DNA of 64,000 bases from positions 1,178,001 through 1,242,000 of the forward strand of contig CP159918.1 of the NCBI GenBank assembly GCA_040616305.1, written 5' to 3'. The position numbers and the translations under genes were made by a program. Source of the DNA: UBA1876 sp003446665 (GTDB lineage Bacteria; Synergistota; Synergistia; Synergistales; Thermovirgaceae). Of the stretch, positions 60,924 through 64,000 are shown piece by piece (position 1 is the first letter of the stretch; each line of letters starts with the position of its first letter). The notes under the pieces were generated by a model. It made no database searches. It was not told where the DNA came from and saw only the letters and a program-made list of their open reading frames with translations.

Positions 60924-62030
60924 TCACTCTGTCAAGGCGTTTTCGCCTGCCGTCTTTTCTCCGACCTCGCTCTGGCCCTGATCGCCGCTTCCTGCAGATT
61001 GAGCGTCTTCATCCCCGGAAACCGGTGATTCTGGAATTGCGAAATATTCTTCGTCAAGAATTTTTATTTCGGCCCTTTTGAGCAGTTCATCAAAGAATTC
61101 ACTTTCATTTTGTTGCACCTTTTCTCTTTCCAGGATACGTACAACGTCACCGCTCACATCTTCGAATGAAAATGTCCTGGCTTCCACTTTGGAGCGTTTG
61201 GCGAGAATTATCACGTTCCCTTTTCCAAATTCCACCGGACCGCCTATTTCTCCTGTTTCAAGTTCTGCGAAATCTTTGAGTTCTTCCGTTTGCAGCTCCC
61301 ACTCAGCCAAAAATACGGGATCATCCAGTGGCGTCCATTCCAGGAGGTCTTCTTCGCTGTAGCTTTCGAGCACTTCGTCCCAGCTTTCTCCGGCAAAGAT
61401 ACGTTCCTTCGCATTTTGAGCGGCTTCCAACGATGCAAACCGCCCATAGGTGACCTCGTAACCTGCGGGCTGGCTGAAGAAGAAGTCTTTGGTTTGCTCG
61501 TAAAATTCCATTGCTTCTTCATCAGAAACGGTGGCATCCTGCGTTACCTGGTCGATCAATTTTTGCTGGGCCAGTCTTAAGCCTATTTCTTCGCGCAGGT
61601 CTTTCATGCGGATTTTGTTGTTCTCCATATATTGCTGAAAGGCTTCTTTGGTGGGGAACTGGTCTTCGATCCTTTTTACCGCTTCATCCACTTCTGACTC
61701 TTCGACCGTTATACCTCTAGCCACGGTTTCCTTCTTCAACTCTTCGTATATGGCCATATTTTCCAACACGGATTTCCTCATCTGTACGATGGTCTTTTGC
61801 GTTAAATCCATAGAATTGCTTTGTTCAGCCACATTGCGGACACCTATGTCGATATTCGACCTCATGACCTTTTTCCCATCGATCGTTGCTACGGCGTAAT
61901 CACCCTGTCTGTCGCTTTGGCCGCCACCGTTACCCCGCATCAAATAGACACCGACAGTAGACAGTACAAAAACTATTACTATTATCAGCATAATAGATCT
62001 TGTCTTGGTTCTGAGCATGCGCATCAGCAC
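60924..62030 (-). CDS. SurA/PpiD-like membrane-anchored chaperone
   Basis: A 368-aa protein with an N-terminal helix (IMLIIVIVFVLSTVGVYLM) that anchors or exports it. The following part is SurA N-like and helical: VATIDGKKVMRSNID, ENMAIYEELKKE and GITVEESEVDEAVKRIEDQFP. A degenerate parvulin-like region (about residues 170-290) lacks clear catalytic His/Cys, so it is probably a folding helper, not an active isomerase. A Gly/Ser/Glu-rich tail ends it. GTG start, 10 nt after AAGGAGG. Confidence 0.78.
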   Translation of the reverse strand: MLMRMLRTKTRSIMLIIVIVFVLSTVGVYLMRGNGGGQSDRQGDYAVATIDGKKVMRSNIDIGVRNVAEQSNSMDLTQKTIVQMRKSVLENMAIYEELKKETVARGITVEESEVDEAVKRIEDQFPTKEAFQQYMENNKIRMKDLREEIGLRLAQQKLIDQVTQDATVSDEEAMEFYEQTKDFFFSQPAGYEVTYGRFASLEAAQNAKERIFAGESWDEVLESYSEEDLLEWTPLDDPVFLAEWELQTEELKDFAELETGEIGGPVEFGKGNVIILAKRSKVEARTFSFEDVSGDVVRILEREKVQQNESEFFDELLKRAEIKILDEEYFAIPESPVSGDEDAQSAGSGDQGQSEVGEKTAGENALTE

Positions 62031-62121
62031 AATAAATCGTCCTCCTTCAAGCCTTCTCGGCCTTTATTGACTCCAAGGCAGCGCATCATATAATACGTAG
62101 AGTCCCTTCGGCTGTCAAAAT

Positions 62122-64000
62122 TCACATCTCGGCGAAGGAAACTCCCGATTTAGTCTGGACCTTTAGCGGAACCGACAATTCGACGGCCGACTCCATTACC
62201 TTTTTCAGTTTCATCTCCGTTTCCGTGGCATGATCTTTATCGACTTCACATACTAGTGAATCATGAACCTGCAGGACCAGTTTGGGAGAACCCCCGGCTT
62301 CAGCAAGGGATTCATCGAGCTTTATCATGGCAATCCTGGCGATGTCGGCGGCACTGCCCTGTATGGGTGTGTTGATGGCAACTCTTTTCAGGGCATTGTT
62401 CCCCCTGCCATCGACTGTCGTTACTTCTTCGAGAGGACGCCTGCGACCGAAAATCGTCTCCGTATATCCCTTGTTTTGAGCCTCTTCGGCACTTCTTTCC
62501 AGAAATTCCCTGACGCGTGGGAAAGCCGAGAAATAGCGCTCTATCAGTTCGGCCGCCTCCTGTCGGCTTATCGCGAGGCGCTGTGAAAGTCCATATTGTC
62601 CCATACCATACAGCAGCCCGAAGTTAACCATTTTTGCTATACGCCTTTGCTCGGCTGAAATTTCACCACCGGAGTCTCCCATTATCCACCTTGCGGTCTC
62701 GCTATGAATGTCACGGTCCTCGGCAAAGGCCTCCAGCAGTTTTTCTTCCCCTGACATATGCGCCAGTACTCTCAACTCTATCTGCGAATAATCCCCTGCG
62801 ACAAAGACCCTACCCGGATCATGAGGAATAAGCGCTTCACGTACCCTGCCGGCCCATGTACCGTAAGCAGGAAGATTTTGAAGGTTCGGGTCCCTGCTGC
62901 TTAGCCTCCCCGTTCCCGTCGCTGTATGTTCGAGAATCGTATGTACGCAACCGCTGTCCGCGTCGACGCTTCTCAGAAGGACCTGCACAAATCCCGTCAA
63001 AACTTTGGTTATTTCCCTGTGTTCCAGCAAAAGCCCCGGCAAGCCATCGGAGCCAATCGGCAGTGATGCCAGTTCTTCAAGAACACTGACATCGGTAGAG
63101 TAACCTGTTTTGGTTTTTTTGACCGGAGGATACCCAAGGTGTTCAAAAAGCAGCCAGCTCACCTGCTTTGGCGAATTGAGGTTTATATGCGCCCCGGCAG
63201 TTTTGTCTATCTTTTCCTGTATCTTTTTAATTCTCTCTCCAAGCTCTTCTTCAAGCTTTTCCAGCCTATCGCAATCAAGCCTTATCCCGTATATTTCCAT
63301 TGAAGCCAGAACGGGGGACAGTGGGACATCAATTTCGTTCATGACCTTTATAAGTCCCTGTCGCTTTAGCTTTGGCTCCATTTCACACCAGGCCTCATAA
63401 AGACGATTGCATACCTGTGACCCGTCCATGTCGTAAGTTATGCCCAAAGAGTGATCACCCTTGTCAGGATGTATCAAATAATGGGCGATCTTTGCGTCCC
63501 AGACTTTGTTCATGATGTTCCTGAACGAGGGTTCAGCAACACAAAGCTCCTTGAACCCCGAAAGGACGGTCCCTTTCGACAACCCCTTTTCCGCTGCCTT
63601 GATAAATCCCTCTGCTCCAATATTTGAAATGTCAGCAAACCTTCTGTCGGGCAATCCTGCAAAAAGCCTTTCGATAACAAACCCCTGTGGATATTTCCCC
63701 TCACCCAGCCAAGCCAAAAATAGGGGGCCTTGACTTTCTATGATTTCACCCGCCGGGACTTCAGCGCCAGGGAAAGCTGTCTTGTTTTTCATTGAAACAT
63801 ATTCTTCTTCGATCACGTCCAGGTTGAAATGTTCCGCCAGTTTTTTTAAAGCAAACCTGTCGCAAAGCCTCTTGAGCCTTTTCAGATCTTTTTCTTTCCT
63901 GAAAAGGTCTTCGGGAGCCAGGGGGGATTCCAGTCTCAGTCTTATGAGGTCTCGCGTGGTTAATACTTGATCCTTTTGACCTTCCAGTGCTTTCCGAACT
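62122..64000 (-). CDS. polA: DNA polymerase I (partial, N-terminus off window)
   Basis: The C-terminal 625 or so residues of PolA; the frame stays open to the right edge, where QVLTTRDLIRLRLESPLAPEDL is the end of the 5'-nuclease part. The polymerase motifs are complete: TGTGRLSSRDPNLQNLP, DYSQIELRVLAHMSGE (motif A), RRIAKMVNFGLLYGMGQYGLSQRL (O helix) and LVLQVHDSLVCEV (motif C). The 3'-5' exonuclease segment is degenerate: GPLFLAWLGEG stands where FDTET should be and LSGFKELC where the second acidic residue should be. Confidence 0.95.
   Translation of the reverse strand, partial: VRKALEGQKDQVLTTRDLIRLRLESPLAPEDLFRKEKDLKRLKRLCDRFALKKLAEHFNLDVIEEEYVSMKNKTAFPGAEVPAGEIIESQGPLFLAWLGEGKYPQGFVIERLFAGLPDRRFADISNIGAEGFIKAAEKGLSKGTVLSGFKELCVAEPSFRNIMNKVWDAKIAHYLIHPDKGDHSLGITYDMDGSQVCNRLYEAWCEMEPKLKRQGLIKVMNEIDVPLSPVLASMEIYGIRLDCDRLEKLEEELGERIKKIQEKIDKTAGAHINLNSPKQVSWLLFEHLGYPPVKKTKTGYSTDVSVLEELASLPIGSDGLPGLLLEHREITKVLTGFVQVLLRSVDADSGCVHTILEHTATGTGRLSSRDPNLQNLPAYGTWAGRVREALIPHDPGRVFVAGDYSQIELRVLAHMSGEEKLLEAFAEDRDIHSETARWIMGDSGGEISAEQRRIAKMVNFGLLYGMGQYGLSQRLAISRQEAAELIERYFSAFPRVREFLERSAEEAQNKGYTETIFGRRRPLEEVTTVDGRGNNALKRVAINTPIQGSAADIARIAMIKLDESLAEAGGSPKLVLQVHDSLVCEVDKDHATETEMKLKKVMESAVELSVPLKVQTKSGVSFAEM

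Noticed and set aside
1..64000. CRISPR arrays, insertion sequences, prophage or toxin-antitoxin loci
   Set aside because: I saw no regularly spaced repeats, transposase or integrase genes, or phage structural genes in either strand.

Overview
The window reads as chromosome of an anaerobic, amino-acid-fermenting bacterium, most likely a member of the Synergistota. This placement is inferred from gene content and was not tested by a search. The supporting genes are a selenocysteine-containing grdB with grdE (glycine/sarcosine/betaine reductase protein B), carbamate kinase, a branched-chain amino-acid ABC transporter, a cystathionine lyase-type enzyme, rubrerythrin and thiol peroxidase, tungstate uptake, and a formate dehydrogenase-like molybdopterin enzyme. 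Regulation is partly Gram-positive in style (a T-box, a Moco/Tuco riboswitch, many intrinsic terminators). Coding density is very high, ATGA-type overlaps are common, and TTG/GTG starts with clear Shine-Dalgarno (SD) sites are frequent. No IS element, prophage or CRISPR array was seen.

Layout. 1-8.3 kb (minus): partial hemW with an apparent CTG start, lepA, mobA, then livK-H-M-G-F. 8.3-19.5 kb (plus): a near-complete purine operon purC-S-Q-L-F-M-N-H-D-E, followed by a YhcC-type radical SAM gene. 19.5-23.4 kb (minus): a small membrane protein, thiol peroxidase, rubrerythrin, homoserine dehydrogenase and a cysteine-desulfurase-like enzyme. 23.5-27.6 kb: an HD-domain nucleotidase and a flavoprotein (plus), then a 2-hydroxyacid dehydrogenase and a trans-sulfuration enzyme (minus). 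27.7-30.6 kb (plus): Moco/Tuco riboswitch, terminator and tupA-B-C. 30.6-33.1 kb: a membrane protein, an AlaX-type editing protein and a frameshifted acylphosphatase. 33.1-34.8 kb (minus): argG under a T-box with a consensus promoter. 34.8-44.6 kb (minus): molybdopterin oxidoreductase, hypA, hypB, UvrD-type helicase, a CoaE-CutA-like fusion, a DHH-CBS-CBS-CCA-transferase fusion, a site-2 protease and surE. 44.7-50.6 kb: hpf, aspC (plus), carbamate kinase, and the rpsB-tsf-pyrH-frr translation cluster. 50.7-52.5 kb: a CsoR/CstR-type repressor, an unknown gene, SRP RNA, two tRNA-Ser genes and tadA. 52.5-64 kb: an AMIN-BcsB-like exported protein, grdB (Sec) and grdE, an exported small protein, a SagB-type nitroreductase, a B12-binding radical SAM protein, tRNA-Arg(ACG), tRNA-Ser(GCT), a SurA/PpiD-like chaperone and partial polA.

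How the genes fit together. The pur operon makes IMP from PRPP except for purB and purK, which are not here. The tup transporter, its cofactor-sensing leader, mobA, the molybdopterin oxidoreductase and hypAB form a metal and cofactor theme spread over several loci. TadA and one of its expected substrates, tRNA-Arg(ACG), both lie in the window, and the tRNA genes encode their own CCA although a CCA-adding fusion protein is present. The features I would look at first are the SECIS-bearing grdB, the Moco/Tuco leader, the acylphosphatase frameshift, the CoaE-CutA-like fusion, the orphan AMIN-BcsB protein, and tadA reading into a tRNA gene.
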